The translations under genes and the position numbers were made by a program. From Megaustenia siamemsis (Eukaryota > Mollusca > Gastropoda > Stylommatophora > Ariophantidae), in contig JAVIAB010000025.1 in the NCBI GenBank assembly GCA_032433765.1, forward strand, positions 39,257,262-39,321,261: a stretch of DNA of 64,000 nucleotides. Reading direction: 5' to 3'. A model generated the notes under the pieces. The model ran no database searches and was not told the origin of the DNA. It saw only the letters and a list, made by a program, of their open reading frames with translations. Below, in pieces: positions 43,095-55,124 of the stretch (position 1 is the stretch's first letter; the number at the start of each line of letters is the position of its first letter).

Positions 43095-43740
43095 TGTCTA
43101 ATCATCTACTGTGTTAGTCATATCTCATATTTTTGTGTGCATGTCTATGTCAGTCATATCTCATATCTCTGTGTGCATGTCTATGTTAGTCACATCTCAT
43201 ACCCGTATGTGCATGTCTATGTTAGTCACATCTCATATCCGTATGTGCATGTCTATGTCAGTTACATCTCATATCCTTGTGTGCATGTCTATGTTAGTCA
43301 CATCTCATACCTTTGTGTGTGCATGTCTATGTTACTCATGTCTCATATATTTGTGTGTATATCCATGCTAGTCACATCTCATATCTTAATGTGTGTCTGT
43401 CTATGTTAGTCATGTCTCATATATTTGTGTGTCTGTGTTTAATCATATCTCATATCTTTGTGTGTGCATGTCTATGTTAGTCACATCTCCTATCTTTGTG
43501 AGTGCATCTTTATGTTAGCCATGTCTCATATCTTTGTGTGTGCATGACTGTGTTTAGTCATATCTCATATCTTAGTGTGCGTGTGTGTTAGTCATATCTC
43601 ATATTTTAGAGTGTGTCTGTGTTAGTCATATCTCATATCTTAGTGTGTGTGTGTCTGTGTTAGTCATATCTCATATTTTGGTGTGTGTCAGTGTTAGTGT
43701 TGCCTCATATCGTTGTGTGCATGTCTGTGTTAGTCACCTC
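43095..43740. repeat. About 36-bp minisatellite
   Basis: Some 17 imperfect units of TTAGTCATATCTCATATCTT plus TGTGTGCATGTCTATG, directly after the LINE 3' end. Confidence 0.9.
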
Positions 43741-44060
43741 TAGTGACTCGGGCAGATGGTGCTCGTAAACCAGGGAGGGCCAACCATCTAAGGACAGAAT
43801 CCTACTACAGAAAATACAATCTGCTGCCTTGCAAGAAGATTGGGGACAATGAAAGGCTAAGGAAAGCAAACCTGAATAAAATAATGGCTCATGCTGAAGT
43901 CGGATGTGTTGGGCCGAAAGGCGCAAATATCACAATTATACTGTAAACCACAGCACAACGCAGACACGCCTACTTAACGTCCTTTTAAGGACGGATGATG
44001 ACGAGGTACACTCCTTAAGTCATCGGGCGAACGCAAGCAAGCAAGCAAATGCTGGCTGAA
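43741..44060 (+). pseudogene. LINE-D 3' end
   Basis: Sequence encoding RADGARKPGRANHLRTESYY, AHAEVGCVGPKGANI, and ending in the SHRANAS codons and GCAAGCAAGC. Copies of its end are at 50650-50815 (+), 52055-52165 (+) and 61016-61200 (-). Confidence 0.6.
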
Positions 44061-44239
44061 ATCGGATGCATTGGGCCACTGGCGCAGAACACAGTGCAAC
44101 GTTTTAACAGGTATTCAATCAGGGTGGATTTAACAGACTCTAATTATGATGTTCTGTCTGGGGTCGATCAATTCACTTAAATGGACAGCTGTCTTCATGT
44201 GAGAGTGCTGAATCCTATTCTTATTGAGTCTTGATCGCA

Positions 44240-44303
44240 GAAAGAGAGAGAGATGGGGAGGGGGGGGAGAGATAGAAGAGAGAGAGAGAGAGAGAGGGGG
44301 GAG

Positions 44304-44342
<39 letters not shown>
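44240..44342. repeat. (GA)n-rich microsatellite
   Basis: Interrupted GA/GGGG repeat. Confidence 0.95.
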
Positions 44343-44343
<1 letters not shown>

Positions 44344-45234
44344 TTTACGTCATTGTCAAGTCTCACGAGAAAGAACGTTATCTCAAGCAACAAATCTCGC
44401 GAGAAAAATCGTTATCTCAACCGCCAATTTTGAAAGTTTGCAGACGAGATAAGAGAAGAAAGGTGGAGACCTAGTTTGTTTCATTTATTTTATCATTTCC
44501 TCTGGATAATAATAGTCATGGATCCAGAAACTCAGGTCTGTACAATTGTAAATAATCAGAAAAAACTTACAGTAAAAGTACTGTTTTTATTAATTTGGAT
44601 TTTTCACAATTAAATTGTTATTCATCGGTTAGTGTGTGTAGTGTTGAAGAGTAACAGTAGTGAGTAGTAACTGAGTAACAACTGGAGTGTTCGTTCTATT
44701 CAGTGTTGGCTTGCGGCGATTTAATTTGTGAGTTCTGTAATCAACAGGGTGTGGCTCAGGGCTGCTGCATCAAGCAGTTGAGTTATTGCTTATCTAAATT
44801 ATAATTAGTAACTTACTAAGTTAACTATTATATTGACAAATAACTCATTTGATTAAGTGTGGAATTACACTACAGCTGAGGAATTCGTTGTACTGATCGG
44901 AAGGCGATGGCATGAGACATGAGAGACACGAGAACAAAATTTGAAAACAAAAATAAAATCAAGCAAGTAGTAGAAGTAATCGGAATCCGATTCGGATTTG
45001 ATTAAAATTTACATCGTTAACCTGAACAAACCACTACTGCACCGCCACCGTACCAACATTATAAAATATATTTTAAAAACTTGAATTAAATTTTGTTTTT
45101 TTTAGTATCAGTGATTCACTGTGAAGTGTGAAGAAACTTGTTTTTTTTTTTAAAGTTTAAAGAGACCTGAATAGTGAATTTATTATTAACTTTTATTAAG
45201 TCTTTTCTTAATATGTCTTTGTAGTTTATAGTGG
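44343..45234. other. AT-rich sequence, no feature seen
   Basis: No ORF, splice pattern or element end recognised. Confidence 0.45.
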
Positions 45235-45620
45235 TTTTACAGAAGAATGTTTAGAATAATACCATGGACAGCCAAGAAGAGTAATGAAAACGTTCTAAAA
45301 GATGCCAAAGCAAAAACTGAAAAAGAGAGTAAGAGAGCTAATTAATTTCTAATATTAGGAAGAAACAATCATCATTTTTTGGCCGCGTCATGAGAAGAGA
45401 ACAGCTGGAATATATTGTAACAACTGGGAAAATTGAGAGACGAAGAGATAGAGGGAAGCAAAGAGAAAAGATACCAGACAGCTTTAAGAGAATGGCTTGG
45501 CAGAAGGTCAACAACAGAAATGATAAATAACTGTCGCTGACAGTGTCGGTATCGAAAGTTGTGGAGAGACATGATCACCTACACACTACACGCCAGCAAG
45601 CCCGGTACATGATGATAATG
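45235..45620 (+). pseudogene. LINE-A 3' end, copy 4
   Basis: FYRRMFRI-, SNENVLKDAKAK- and REQLEYIVTTGKIERRRDRG-type blocks in decayed frames, ending CCCGGTACATGATGATAATG. Confidence 0.75.
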
Positions 45621-45800
45621 ATAATAGTCTGCTGACCTTTACTTTTACTTACTTTTTACAGCTTTACAAAAACAAAATAAAAGTTTAAACTTTTATTTTA
45701 AATGATCATCACCATCTTTACTTGATGAGCTCATCTTGACAATGTTATTTAATATTGATTTGTTGACAATCAAGTTCATCACACGTGATTAAATATTATA

Positions 45801-48176
45801 CAGTCGAACCTGGTCTTAGGACCACCTGTTTAAAGCGTTTCCCTGGTTATAGGACCGGGTCTACAATTTCCCCGAGTTTTTTACTATATGCTAACACTGA
45901 TTACGGCGCTCACCGTATGACGCGACCAGAGACCAGGCTAATTAACCGCCGCCAATGTTATTTATCCCGTTTACGACGACCAGCCAGTCCTTCGTCTCGC
46001 TGGGAGCTATAAACGATCGACACAGGTGTCTACAGGTGTTGATGTTTTCCCGTATTTAGTGAGTCCCAGATTACAGTGGGACGTGTTACGTTTATCAGTC
46101 AATACTGGTGCAGACACAGATCTATGATTCGTGAAGTGACATCACTTCGCGGTTCCGTCTAGACCAGAGTAGACCATTGCGTGGCCCGTATAAATTACAG
46201 GAATTAACTAAAGAATTAGTCATGCCCGCTTAGAGTGTATTCATGTACAGTATCTCAGTGAATTATTTTTGTGGATTTTAAAAGTGTTACACACAATATA
46301 GGAAATGGCCAGTGTCAAAAGTGTAAAACCAAAAGCATTAACGCTGGAAGAACGAATATCAGTGATTCGACAAAATCAGCAAGGTAAAAGTTCGCGATTA
46401 TTGGCAGAACAGTTTGGAGTGGGAAAGACACAGATTTTACGTACGTTAAAGAGAAAAGCCGAGTATATGAATGACTTTGAAAATAATGCACCAAGTATGA
46501 AAAGAAGGAATAGCAGGAAAACGCGAAATGAAGACATAAATACACTTTGTTGGAAATGGTGTCAATCAGCACTTGCACGAAAAATTCCGTTATCTGGGCC
46601 GATGATCAAAGAACGAGCTTTACAGTTTGCAAAAGAATTGGAAAACTCAGTCTTTAAAGCATCGAACGGCTGGTTAGAGGCCTTCATTAAAAGACACAAT
46701 CTTGTGTTTGGTAAGCAATGTGGCGAAGTCGGTGATTCAGATATGAGTGCTGCGGCTGACTGGACTTCTAAATTATCCGAGATATGCTATGGTTACGCTG
46801 CTCAAGACATTTTTAATTTAGATGAAACCGGGTTATTTTTCAAAGCGACTACGGACAAAACATTTTTTGTCAAAGGAGAAAAATGCGCTGGGGGTAAAAA
46901 AAGCAAAGAGCGAATAACAGTGATGCTATGCACTAACATGTTGGGGGAACGAGAACCGGCTTTAGTGATTGGGAAAGCAGCTAACCCTAGGATTTTTAAA
47001 AACATCAACATAAACACACTGCCAGTGATTTACAGAAACAACAAAAAGGCATGGAAGACTGCAGCTATATTTGAAGATTGTCTGAAAAGTTTTGACCGTA
47101 AGATGCAGAAAAAAAGCGCCACATTATTTTATTTGTTGACAACGCTACCTGTCATCCCAAGATCGAACTACAGAATGTTAAGCTGCAGTTTCTGCCACCC
47201 AACACAACTGCATTAGTTCAACCCCTAGACCAGGGTGTCATTCAGACATTTAAATTAAAGTTTAGACAAAAACAGCTTCTACATCTTATCACAGTCATGG
47301 AATCAAACAGGAGGCTTCCGGAACCGAACTCATGAAACAGGTCAATTTACTGGATGTAGTCTACTGGATTGCTGCAGCATGGAAAGAAGTGGACAACTCA
47401 ACCATCCTTAAGTGTTTCTGTAAAGCAGGTTTTCATTGTCCTGCTGAAACACACGCATATTCTCTGACGCACATGGAATCTGCATCAAAGACCGACGTGC
47501 AAATTGTTTCTACTGCAATTTCTACTGCTTTGGATAACCTTTCAAAAGAATTGTTTGGATACCAATTGACAGACATCTCCATGATTGATTCAGGGCTCCA
47601 AACTTGCAACACAATAGAAACAAACTGGGATCTTCCTGCCACTGCAATTTTAGCTGCTGAGGATGTGAATAGTGAATCAGACAACGAACAAGATTCTACT
47701 GACATTGAGAAAACATACACTATCGCAGATGCACATAATGCTTTGGAGCTTCTGCGCACCTATTCAATAACAAACGGGAGATCTGACATACTAGACGTTA
47801 TCATGGACTTGAGAGAAAAATTGAACTTATCGTTTATTTCATCTGTCAAACAACAGACTACCATATTGGATTTTTTTTCAAGTCAAAAGTGATACATGTA
47901 CAGTATAAGTGGAATCTGTGTATGTGTGTTTTATTTTTGTGTGTTTAACTATCGTGTTTTATGAAAAGTGTCCAACCAGTGGCTATTGTAGACCGACATG
48001 TGCACTATGTTCTACTCATGGATTACGCTGATTTGCAGGTTAGTTTTCATAGTGCTTAGGATACAATTTTTTTTATCGCTCTATTTATTATGTGAAACCT
48101 GTGAGGCAGGACCACCTGTCCTATGGGACCAGTTTTTGAAAGTCCCGTGAATGGTCGCCTTAGACAGGTTCGACTG
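45801..48176 (+). mobile_element. Tigger/pogo DNA transposon, 2376 bp
   Basis: The termini read CAGTCGAACCTGGTCTTAGG on the left and, inverted, CAGTCGAACCTGTCTAAGGC on the right. TA duplications lie at 45799-45800 and 48177-48178. It encloses one transposase gene in the forward direction. All are hallmarks of the Tc1/mariner superfamily pogo/Tigger branch. Confidence 0.92.
46305..47892 (+). pseudogene. Tigger/pogo transposase with two frameshifts
   Basis: ATG 46305 has a good context (GAAATGG). Residues 1-60 form a Psq/CENP-B-type HTH (LTLEERISVIRQNQQGKSSR, LAEQFGVGKTQILRTLKRKA). Residues about 80-150 are a second, CENP-B-like HTH (GWLEAFIKRHNL). The DDE catalytic domain begins with FNLDETGLFF. 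Near 47130 the frame shifts by one: the second Asp (VDNATCHP) and third Asp (LVQPLDQGVI) are read in another frame. A second shift near 47310 returns to the frame of 47332-47892, the C-terminal part. All catalytic residues are present in DNA, so inactivation is recent, or the indels are sequencing errors. Confidence 0.88.
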
Positions 48177-48236
48177 TATTAAATATAATATATTATTTTT
48201 GGGGGGTTAACTGGTTAACATCATGTATGTTGATAA

Positions 48237-48270
48237 ATATATATATAATAATATATATATATATATATGT
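48237..48270. repeat. (TA)n microsatellite
   Basis: Interrupted TA repeat between the Tigger element and a LINE. Confidence 0.9.
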
Positions 48271-48329
48271 ATATAGTGTTAACGAAGTACATACATTAAC
48301 AAGATAGCGAGAAAGAAAGAAAAACTAAC

Positions 48330-48985
48330 TAAACATCATAATAGATAATACGACTCTGATGCAAGGAGACAATTTTAAATATCTGGGTAGCACATTAAGT
48401 TAATGTGCTACCCAGATATTTAAAATTGTCTCCTTAATGATTAACACAAGACAATAACCAAGAGACAGAGATAGATATAAGGTGTAACAAGCATGCCAAG
48501 TTATAGGCCAAGTATCAACACTATTGAAAAACAAAGCAATAACTATGGAAGCAAAAAGGGCAATATACAAATCAATTTTTCTATCAACTCTGTGCTATCA
48601 GTGCCAGAATTGGACGCTGGACTCTAGAACAATAAGAAAGATAGCGACCACTGAAATTAAATGTGTCAGAAGAATGACAGGAAACAGCTTAAGGGACAGA
48701 GTAAGAAACACCGACCTGAGGAAGAAACTCGAAATTGAACCAGCCATTGAATACATAAAGAAACAACAGATAAATTGGTTCGGCCACATAACAAGGCAAA
48801 AAGAACTAACAATGACTCAAAGAGCCATAAACAAACGCTACGAAAACGCCAGATTAAGACCGAGAAAGAGATGGATAAAGGGAATACTAGAGTCACTTCA
48901 GTCACTAGTGAAGTGGGGATAACACCAGAAGAGCAAAGAATCGCAGATTGTATCTCCCTCGACGCCAACGGCAATGGAGGAAGGA
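48330..48985 (+). pseudogene. RTE-like LINE ORF2 C-terminus
   Basis: QGDNFKYLGSTL, then EAKRAIYKSIFLSTLCYQCQ, IKCVRRMTGNSLRDRVRNTD, KKQQINWFGHITRQKEL and RPRKRWIKGILESLQS. Same family as 3050-3458 and as the RT fragment inside the big element. It contains a 73-bp palindrome at 48363-48435. Confidence 0.8.
48363..48435. other. Perfect 36-bp palindrome with 1-base loop
   Basis: AAGGAGACAATTTTAAATAT through CACATTAA is followed, after one G (48399), by its exact reverse complement. It lies inside the LINE's KYLGS codons, so half of it is a foldback copy of LINE sequence. Confidence 0.95.
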
Positions 48986-51100
48986 TACTAGAAGAAGAAG
49001 AACAAAGTACAAACAAGAAAAAAGAGGGAAAAGCTTATTTATTAAATATAATTTATGGTTTATTCAAGATTATTCACAGTCAAATTCTGTTTAATGAGTA
49101 TTGAGTTTAATCCATGCTGGAGTGGAATTTCATGAAAGTTTCAAATTCAAAGTAACTTAGTAAGTTATCTGAAACATTAATTAGAATAATTTAATGTGTT
49201 GTAGATATGAAAAAAAAAAATGGCTTAGCTGAGTTTGTAATGTTATTTTTTTAAATGAATAATTGAGGTCAGTCACAGCTAATGTAATGACTGATGGTCT
49301 TTTTCAATTAAAGGTACTAAGGTACTTTACAGTTTACACTTGGTTTACTTTAGGAACAAATTTATAAATTTTCAAAATTTGTGTCTGTTTTATTTTAAAT
49401 ATATTAATAATAATATTTGAAATTTTAGACTGCTAAAGTAAAGATGAAAGATGCGTAGACAGTAGATAGCCCTGACAAGATTTTAATATAAATGAAAAAT
49501 TAATCATATTAATGATACTACTCATTCATCATGTTATATATACTTCTTAGTCTTATGTCAGTCATTAATGAATTTTTTAAAAGCTATTAATCTAAAATGA
49601 AATTTAAAACTTTTATATTTTTTTTGTTTAGACAAATTGTCAAAATTACTGATTTTATTGTGCTAATGACAACCATATAAATATCTAGGTCAAGTGATGG
49701 TTATTGTATGATCATTATGCTGGGTTAGGCTAATCAGTAATTGTGTTGACAGTAGCAGAAAGTGATTGCTGTTTTTAATTAGGACCAATACCAAGCTTAT
49801 ATATGGAAACAAAAATGATGTTTTGCATAAGTCGGGGACTTAGCACAACTAGCTGCTGTACTATTTCTTCTACCTTTCAGCTCCCTGTGGAGCTTAGGTC
49901 TGACTTCAGATTGTAACTGCTTATGGTTATTCAATTTGAACTAGCGTAGTCTTTGTTCCAAGTTATTTTAAAGTATAAATTAAATGTATAAAAGGATAAT
50001 ATGAAATAACCTGTAATCTCTATTAATCCTAGATTGAGACCTATCTGTTAGTCATATTTTTACTATACCTTTGCCAACATTTTGCCCTCTGTTACAGTTG
50101 GTGCTCAGATACTATTTATAGCCTGAAATTTAACTAAATGGCTCTGTGGCTCCTGGAGGTGCTACTTTGTCTATTGACACATTGGCAGTGTGTCAGTCAT
50201 TCCAGCCATATGTTTGGCTTCCTCTTAGTGTCCTTCGCTGCCTTTTGTATGTTACAAATGTATGTTGGTTTGTTTGATGTCTCGCCGACAGCTGAAGAGT
50301 TTCCCCAGTCATAAGACCCACACAAAAAAATTCTTGGAAATTAGCAGAATCTTTTTTTTTTTTTTTTAACAGTCCCATTTTTTGTTATAGCTTCGTACTT
50401 TTTACAATGCACACTGTATTTTGAAAAATAATCCAACATCAAAGGAAACAAATCCTAAACTCTGAGGCAAAGGTGCCTCACAAGAAGAGCTTTAAGCTGT
50501 CACTGATCCATAACTGAAGACTTGCACCAGGATCAACAAACCAGAACCATCCAAACCCTTTTCCACCTTTCTGTGGTGCCTCTAGGAACAGATTAACCTG
50601 TCTGGTCTAGCCAAATGAGTAGGGATCAAAGAGGGAAGACAACCCATACTCAAAAATACGAAGCTGAAATTGGATGTGTTGGGCCAAAAGGCACAAATAT
50701 CAGCTTTACTGCAACCTACAACATAACATATCTATGGCCCAATTAATGTCCTTATAAGGACTGATGACGAAGAGGTCAATCAATTCCTTTAGTGGTTATC
50801 AGATGAACGACAGAAAGAGAAACAAATCCAACACTTGTGGGTCACCAGAAGTAATAATTAGGAGTGTATAACGCGTTGGAAATGTTTGCCCATGGAAAAC
50901 TTTTGAATTCCAAGAATATGTATTTTAAGGTCATTATTTTTCCGAGGGTCACATAATCTAGGTTTAATGCAATTTAACTGTGTGAGCATGGTATTTTTTA
51001 ATTGCTAGGAACATTTTCAAGAGATGAAGCTATGGTCTCACTAAGTTCAGATTATTATATTATTTGACCTGCTCATAATTTAAATTTGGTTTATTTTCAG
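48986..51100. other. Largely unassigned; two small LINE pieces
   Basis: A monomer of the DLCSTG-related sequence lies at 49878-49905 (CAGCTCCCTGTGGAGCTTAG). A LINE-D end (GGATGTGTTGGGCCAAAAGG) lies at 50650-50815. The rest is AT-rich and probably upstream intron of anillin; no first exon was recognised. Confidence 0.45.
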
Positions 51101-51248
51101 AGACTGATAGAAAAAACGAGACAGCGACGTGAAATGCTAAATCAAAGAATTGCGGGAATGCCAGAAGCTGCACCACGCAAGCGTCGTACACCAGTGCATG
51201 AACAAGAACCTGAGAATATTCTCACAGAGAAACAGATTAACCAGGATG
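51101..51248 (+). CDS. ANLN: Anillin, exon with conserved N-terminus
   Basis: The acceptor TTTATTTTCAG ends at 51100 and the donor GTAAGT starts at 51249; length 148 bp, entering in phase 0 and leaving in phase 1. It encodes RLIEKTRQRREMLNQRIAGM, then PEAAPRKRRTP. This matches the conserved start of animal anillins just after the initiating residues (LLERTRARRENLQRKM in human). Anillin is the cytokinetic-ring scaffold linking actin, myosin II, septins and RhoA. The exon holding the start codon must lie upstream and was not identified. Confidence 0.85.
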
Positions 51249-51609
51249 GTAAGTTGTATTTACAAATTCAATTTCTGTGAACAAAATCTCCGTTATAGGA
51301 AACCATTGCCAAGGAATGAAATGCCTAGAGCTAGCCTTAAAGGTTAATTGCAATGAACATCCATTGTTTTTTTTTTTCCTTCTTGCTATATTATAATATA
51401 TTTTTATCTGTCTCCTTGATATTACTCTCATCTGTTTTGTTTCACTTTTAGGGTTGGTCTAGAGGTAAGATGACAAAAAAGATACAAAGTTCTAGTCCTG
51501 CCAAAGGTGGTTGGGAAATTCATGATGAGATCTAATGCCTAGTTCTCTTGGACAATTTAAAAAAAAAAACAGGAGGTCCTGTGTGAAGTCTGCATACTTT
51601 AAAGAACCC

Positions 51610-52165
51610 TTCTTCTTCTTTCCATCCTCATTTGCCTTTCAGCGTTGAGAAGAGATATAACTTGCGGTCTTTTGCTCTTCTGTTCGCCTCTGCTGCTGTT
51701 ATATTTCCTAGTGCTTCTAATATTCCAACGATCCATCTTTTTTGTGGTTGACCTTTGGGTCTGGTATTCTCGCAACGTTTAATGAGGGCTCGTGTTGTGT
51801 GTTTTGATTACTCTGCCTTGTCACGTGGCCAAACCATTTTATCTGTTGTTTCTATATATATTATATGGCAGGGCTATTCCTAACTTTTTTCTCAGTTCTT
51901 CATTTCTGATCTTATCTCTCAGACTGTTTTCTGTCATTCGTCTGATACATTTCATCTCAGTAGAGATTACAGAACCCGTGACAGCTGAAAATAGAAGAGA
52001 GTGGTTCGAAAATGGTCGCTGCTTGGGAAAAAATTGTTGAATTAAAAATGTATCCATGCCAAAGATGGATGTGTTGGGTCGAAAGACTCAAATATCGTTG
52101 TTATCTGTAAACTAGTGATAAGACGTGTCCACGCCCACTTATCAGGCGAACGCTAAGAAGAAGAA
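51610..52165 (-). pseudogene. RTE-like LINE fragment plus LINE-D end, in anillin intron
   Basis: Minus-strand 51610-51990 gives the family of 48330 (GNRPLLF-like end, WFGHVTRQSNQ-type block, MTENSLRDKIRNEELRKKLG). 52055-52165 is a + strand LINE-D end (GATGTGTTGGGTCGAAAGAC). Confidence 0.65.
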
Positions 52166-52589
52166 GAAAATAATGAAATTAATTTTTTAATTTTGAAATA
52201 AGATAATCTTGAAAAATGTCATTGTTATATGTCTTGAGCAGTTGATGTTCTGATAACAGTGAGTTAGAAATGATTTAGAGTCTGGTTTACTTCCTTACTG
52301 TCTGTTCAGTGCAACTAGTAGTTGGCATGTAGTTTTGAAATGATCCATGATAGCTAGATCAAAATCACATTTCCCTTTATTCTAATCTAGATACTTTCCT
52401 AATTTTCTTTTGTATATTATTGGATTCCTTTCCACCTTGCACTGTGGAGTCCAATGTATCCATCTTTACATGTGATTGGGACTGCTTCTCCTGCCTTTTA
52501 TTTTCTTTGACTTTCCTGCAAGGCAACAGTTGATTGTATCTCCTACAAAAGTAGTCTTCGCCAACTAGTTTGTATTATTATAGGTTCCC

Positions 52590-52855
52590 CCATGGAAGCC
52601 TCTTTGACTGAGTAGAGTAGTTAGTGTGCTTGCTTCCTGATCAGAAGGGACCGGATTTCATCCCCAGAAGTGGTGGATTTTCTTTTGAATCGACAAGGCT
52701 CAGGAGTTCACCCAGCCTCTAAAAATTGGCACTAGAGTTTTTTTTCTGGGAAGTAAAAGTGACCTGGTGTGATAATTACCACATTACCCAAATTTATGCC
52801 ATGGACACTAACACCTTATTCCTCATACGCCTAGCAAGACATGGAGAGAACCATA
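52590..52855 (+). mobile_element. Diverged tRNA-derived SINE
   Basis: GGAAGCCTCTTTGACTGAGT head, GGACCGGATTTCATCCCC (decayed B box), GAGTTCACCCAGCCTCTAAA body, and the CACCTTATTCCTCATACGCC end. Confidence 0.65.
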
Positions 52856-53154
52856 TAGTTGTTAGTGCTTGGGTGCTAAGACTTCCTTTCAATCTTGTGT
52901 GGCTCCATAATTTCATTAATTGATCATTATTATCAGGTCTGTGTTTATGGCAATATCTGATTGGGGGATTTACCTTATAAAAAGATTCAGATGAATAGAA
53001 AGATCACTTACATAGGTCAGGTGGATTACAGTATATTTTATAGAAAAATACCTCCTAAATTTCATCATTCATCACATATTTTCATTTCATATTTTCTTTA
53101 TTTGTTATATATATGTTATATATATATATAAATGGCAATACAAAGTAACTAACT

Positions 53155-53625
53155 CTAATGTCTTACAACGAGCCAAACTCCCATCGATCATGGCAACACT
53201 TAGGATTCGTAGACTAATGTGACTGGGCCATGTAAGAAGAATGGCAAACAATCGTATTCCCAAACAAATATTGTATGGCGGACTTAAGGACGGAAAGAGA
53301 CAGAGGGCAGACTAGTGCTGTGAGATATAAGGATGTTCGCAGGGCTTCCTTGAGGGAATTTTCTATAAGTGAACGGAACTGGGAAAATGTGGCTGCGAAT
53401 CGTAGCACATAGAGAGCAAACTTAAAAAATGGCACCGCAACTTTCGAGACAGTGCTGATGTCAAATTCAGAAGACAAAAGACGCAAGAGAAAGGAGACAA
53501 GGCCGGGTACACCTTGCTCATTCTGTGGATGGATCTGTCTGTCCAGGATTGGCAAAACTACTGACTTATCATGATTGCTTGTTACCAATCGTCTGTCAAG
53601 ACTCCAAAGGCCATACATACATATA
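53155..53625 (+). pseudogene. LINE ORF2 C-terminus with terminal Cys motif
   Basis: QRAKLPSIMATLRIRRL, LGHVRRMANNRIPKQILYGG and LKDGKRQR, a degraded middle, then in another frame CSFCGWICLSRIG, like the terminal C-x2-C...SRIGL motif common at such LINE ends. Confidence 0.65.
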
Positions 53626-53639
53626 ATTATATGTATCTT

Positions 53640-54758
53640 ACCTACCACAAAGTTTCTTTCATGCTAGGTTCAGATTATCATTTATATCTTCATTTGTTAT
53701 ATATATATCTTAAACAGGAAATATAATTTGAAATTTGGTTGAGAACAGTTCAGCTGTTGTTTGCATTCATTTCAACTTTTTATCAAAGGCACAAGTTGAT
53801 TAAAATATTTTTTAAATGTTTCTTTTTGGCACATCTTTGAAAGTGAATTATTAGGACAGTACACTAGTTGAAAACTGGGTAGGAGGCTGACATGAGCTCT
53901 TTGCTCCTATATTTAGTTTAGTCTAGTTGAAAGATTATTAATCATTGCATAATGGACATCTCCATAGTACTCAGTCAGATGCCCTCCTCAGCACATTCCC
54001 CAGTATGAAACACACCCAGCATCTTTTACTTGATGTAACATCTATAATGACTTTGTGTTGATTTTCTAGTATCTGCTAAAGAAGTTGGAACCCATCTGTC
54101 CTAGCAGTAGTGCAATGCTAGATCTGTTTATTATATCAACATGTATCTGTACTGAGGACATTTTCCCCCTCACCTCATAACCAGTCTACTGTGGTGGTGC
54201 TGTTTCTAGGGTTCCCTGCGGAGAAAGTAATGTGAGATCTCAGCTTTGGTCTTCTCGCCCTGCAGTGTTGTTCTGAAAGTAACACATAAGAATTTTGTCT
54301 AGTTAGATGTCTGATTTCTTAATTAGTTGTACGTATATTCTCATTTTCAGATAGATCCTCATGTGCAACATATGGTATATTTGATTTGTTTTAATTATAC
54401 CAGTTCAACGGTTTAAAAAAAAAACCTAAAATTTTCTTTTAAAAACATTTCTGTTAATAGTTTACATTTTTGGTGGTATTTTAAATTTTTATATAAACAA
54501 AATTTTTTTTTTTTTTTTTTTACATTATTTTAAGAGAACACGAAGTTAAAATATTTCCCACAGCAAATTATTGAATTTGAAATTAATTTTGTCAATTGCA
54601 TTTATTCTTGCTTAATTAAAAGTGTTATACCTAGTTAAGACCAGGCATTGAGAATATTGTTTATTTATTTATTGAAGTCCTGCAAGTGTTAATTGTTTGT
54701 GTTGTGTGTTTGTTAGTTCTTTTATTTTTTAATTTGAGCTGATGGTTTTGAATTTCTA
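53640..54758. other. AT-rich anillin intron, no feature seen
   Basis: Apart from short T and A runs, I recognise nothing here. Confidence 0.45.
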
Positions 54759-54762
54759 TTAA

Positions 54763-55120
54763 CCCTAGATTACAATACCATAGTAAAATTTACCACATCA
54801 AAACACAAATTTCTCAAAATTTGACAGTTTTCCGTGTTGAAACAAATGCTATGCTGTTGCCGAACATACTGACAGACTTACAGCAACTGTACTGATAGAC
54901 ATTGTAACATGTCCAATCCATGTAGTGAAACTCGGGCCATAAATCAACCTGAGCCAGAAATTTAAATCCCCATATTTTATCTAGTGTGAACATTCGGGAC
55001 TGTGTTAAGAGTTCAGAGAAATTACTATTTTTAGACCACCTAGTGTTACATTGAAGTGGTAGTATCTTTTACAATGGTATTGTAACTGGGAGAGTTACAG
55101 ATAGGAATCGTAATCTAGGG
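54763..55120. mobile_element. piggyBac-like MITE, 358 bp
   Basis: CCCTAGATTAC at the left and its exact inverse GTAATCTAGGG at the right, with TTAA before (54759-54762) and TTAT after (55121-55124). CCCTAG-type termini with TTAA targets are the piggyBac signature. A further internal inverted pair (TTACAATACCAT/ATGGTATTGTAA) lies near both ends. No ORF is present. Confidence 0.7.
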
Positions 55121-55124
55121 TTAT

